Assembly: GCF_020991375.1 (NCBI RefSeq)
Contig: NZ_JAJLQZ010000007.1
Span: 1 to 64,000 of the forward strand
Origin: Glycomyces amatae
Lineage (GTDB): Bacteria > Actinomycetota > Actinomycetes > Mycobacteriales > Micromonosporaceae
Reading direction: 5' to 3'
Length of the DNA: 64,000 bases
In this document: piece by piece, positions 62,770-64,000 of the stretch
Numbering within the stretch: position 1 is the first letter of the stretch
Layout: the number at the start of each line of letters is the position of its first letter
Program-made: the position numbers and the translations under genes
Notes under the pieces: generated by a model
What the model was told of the DNA's origin: nothing
The model's input: the letters and a program-made list of their open reading frames with translations, nothing else
Databases searched by the model: none

Positions 62770-64000
62770 AATGGACACCAAGGTTACGCGCATCGCGTTC
62801 TCGCGAGGGCTCAACGCAAGCAAGTACGATCAACTTGCCGAGCAGGCACGGAGACTGGGCGTCGTTCGCTCCAAAGTCTGGCGCGAACACGGGTCCGTTG
62901 CGGGAGTGGGCGTCCGTGACCGGACTATCCGTGATTCCTGGATGCGGGACGGCACCGGCGATGACTTTGGTGTGCTGGCCAACGCTTGGAAGGAGACCGT
63001 GCGCGATGCGGTCGCGGACATCACCGCTCGTAGGGCTTCGGCCAAGATCCGAGTTCGCAGTGCAATTCGTCGCCACACCACGGATGAGATGGAGCGCAAG
63101 CGCCTGTACACGGCGCTGAAGTCCGATCGGTGGACCGCCGATCCATATCTGTCCAGGATGATGCGCAGGCACGCGAGGCGCGGACGGAACCGCACATGCA
63201 ACCAGATCATCGTGCGCTCCGACCAGTACAAGACCTTCACCCTCACTGAGGGAGGCGATTGTTGGCTCGCCGTACCGGGTCTGGAGCGCCGTCAGCTCGT
63301 GAAGATCCCCCTGGACACCCGTACGGCGCCCTCGGGGACCCTGCGGCTCATCCTGCGCGGCGGCCGCATCGAGGTCCACTACACCATTGACGCGACCGGA
63401 ATGAAATCCTCCCAGCGCCCCAGCGGTGATCGAACTCTCGGAGTGGACAAGGGCTATACCGAGGTTCTCATTGACTCGGACGGTGAGCAGCACGGCACGG
63501 GACTGGGCGAACTGCTCACCGCCGAGTCCGATCGTTTGAAGACCAAGAACGCGCGGCGTGCAAAGCTGCGTTCCCTCGCCGAGAGCGCTGAGAAGCGTGG
63601 TGACCAGGAGAAAGCCGAGCGCATCCGAGTGGCCGACCTCGGCACCGTCAAGCGAGACCGGCACCGCCGTGTATTCAAGGCGAAGGTCCGTACCATCACG
63701 TTCGCTGCAATCCACCGTGTAATGGACAAGGCGGGCGTGATCGTTGCTGAGGACCTCGCGAAGACCTTCGTCGGCCGCAAGAGGCTGGGGAAGAACACCA
63801 ACCGTCGCTTGGCGGCGTGGACCAAAGGGGTCACCGCCGAAGCGCTGAAATCTGTGTCGGACCGCAGAGGTTCTGCGGTGCGGCTGGTAAACGCCGCCTA
63901 CACGTCACAAGTCATCCCCGGATCGGACGCCTTCGGCGTCCGCGAAGGGGACCGGCTTCACTGCACCGAGTGCAGGGCCGTGTGGCAGGCCGACCACGCC
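62766..64000 (+). mobile_element. IS200/IS605-type or IS607-type element, left part
   Basis: The element carries tnpB and begins at or just before its start codon, immediately after murF. TTGAA (62766-62770) is where a target-adjacent motif would be expected. No tnpA or serine recombinase gene is seen on the left. The right end, with the guide-RNA region, is beyond the window, so the family cannot be fixed. Confidence 0.65.
62771..64000 (+). CDS. tnpB: TnpB RNA-guided nuclease, partial at the window edge
   Basis: 410 residues are visible with no stop before the edge. The start MDTKVTRIAFSRGLNASKY and SVAGVGVRDRTIRDSWM are typical of actinomycete TnpB proteins, supporting the ATG at 62771. 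RuvC residues are in place: Asp226 (LGVDKGY), Glu327 (VIVAEDL) and Asp408 (QADH). Of the zinc finger only one pair, CTEC, is present; the usual first CxxC is replaced by QVIPGSD. TnpB cleaves DNA guided by an RNA from the element's right end, aiding persistence of the element. The codon bias is less GC-rich than in murF, consistent with transfer. Confidence 0.88.
   Translation, partial: MDTKVTRIAFSRGLNASKYDQLAEQARRLGVVRSKVWREHGSVAGVGVRDRTIRDSWMRDGTGDDFGVLANAWKETVRDAVADITARRASAKIRVRSAIRRHTTDEMERKRLYTALKSDRWTADPYLSRMMRRHARRGRNRTCNQIIVRSDQYKTFTLTEGGDCWLAVPGLERRQLVKIPLDTRTAPSGTLRLILRGGRIEVHYTIDATGMKSSQRPSGDRTLGVDKGYTEVLIDSDGEQHGTGLGELLTAESDRLKTKNARRAKLRSLAESAEKRGDQEKAERIRVADLGTVKRDRHRRVFKAKVRTITFAAIHRVMDKAGVIVAEDLAKTFVGRKRLGKNTNRRLAAWTKGVTAEALKSVSDRRGSAVRLVNAAYTSQVIPGSDAFGVREGDRLHCTECRAVWQADHA

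Overview
The window is high-GC DNA (estimated around 70 percent by eye) with dense gene packing, many ATGA start/stop overlaps, frequent GTG starts and one TTG start. It comes from a Gram-positive actinomycete. Supporting signs are a PimB'-type mannosyltransferase, a MurE carrying the meso-diaminopimelate motif, a GlnR box in front of a type I glutamine synthetase, a sortase substrate, Tat/lipoprotein signals, and at least eleven genes whose TAnnnT -10 box lies 6-7 nt before the start codon (leaderless transcripts). The genus cannot be fixed from the sequence. Nothing looks like a prophage, conjugative element, CRISPR array, rRNA or tRNA.

Layout. 0-14 kb: ABC-F protein, a Cu-only SOD-like lipoprotein, the helicase HrpA, a two-gene drug-type ABC exporter, a vapBC toxin-antitoxin pair, an NAD(P)-binding protein, a divergent EamA exporter/MarR pair, a metallo-hydrolase and an orphan sugar-binding lipoprotein. 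14-27 kb: an LPXTG surface protein, AzlCD, glnA with a canonical GlnR-controlled promoter, an RDD protein, a NYN-domain protein, PimB', a response regulator/histidine kinase/acyl-CoA synthetase operon and ROK glucokinase. 27-31 kb: two paralogous secreted beta-helix proteins, one with an added ricin-type lectin, sharing the same promoter and LacI-type operator. 31-41 kb: a TIGR00300-family protein, an MFS permease, bioAFD, a hairpin-rich 0.8-kb gap with two DnaA-box matches, and a P450 divergent from a flavin monooxygenase plus an alpha/beta-hydrolase without its nucleophile. 41-56 kb: lipid, envelope and central-metabolism genes (esterase, PlsC, Crp-type regulator, exoribonuclease, a PFK with pyrophosphate-type residues, fchA-folD, class II DAHP synthase) mixed with small membrane proteins. 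56-64 kb: L,D-transpeptidase, a coiled-coil LAS-type peptidase, a MarR regulator, murE-murF, and a TnpB gene beginning one base after the murF stop and running off the right edge.

The genes are mostly chromosomal housekeeping. The most unusual material is repetitive. Tandem units reproduce the last codons and stop of glnA (36 bp x4) and of the crp-type gene (25 bp x6). A probably related 27-bp unit is inserted in frame four times in hrpA. A roughly 85-bp intergenic repeat occurs as two tandem pairs, after the hydrolase gene and after pfk, and keeps a hairpin by compensatory changes. These repeats, the structured gap near 37 kb and the TnpB insertion at murF are the best candidates for undescribed biology. 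No complete novel multi-gene defence or biosynthetic system was recognised.
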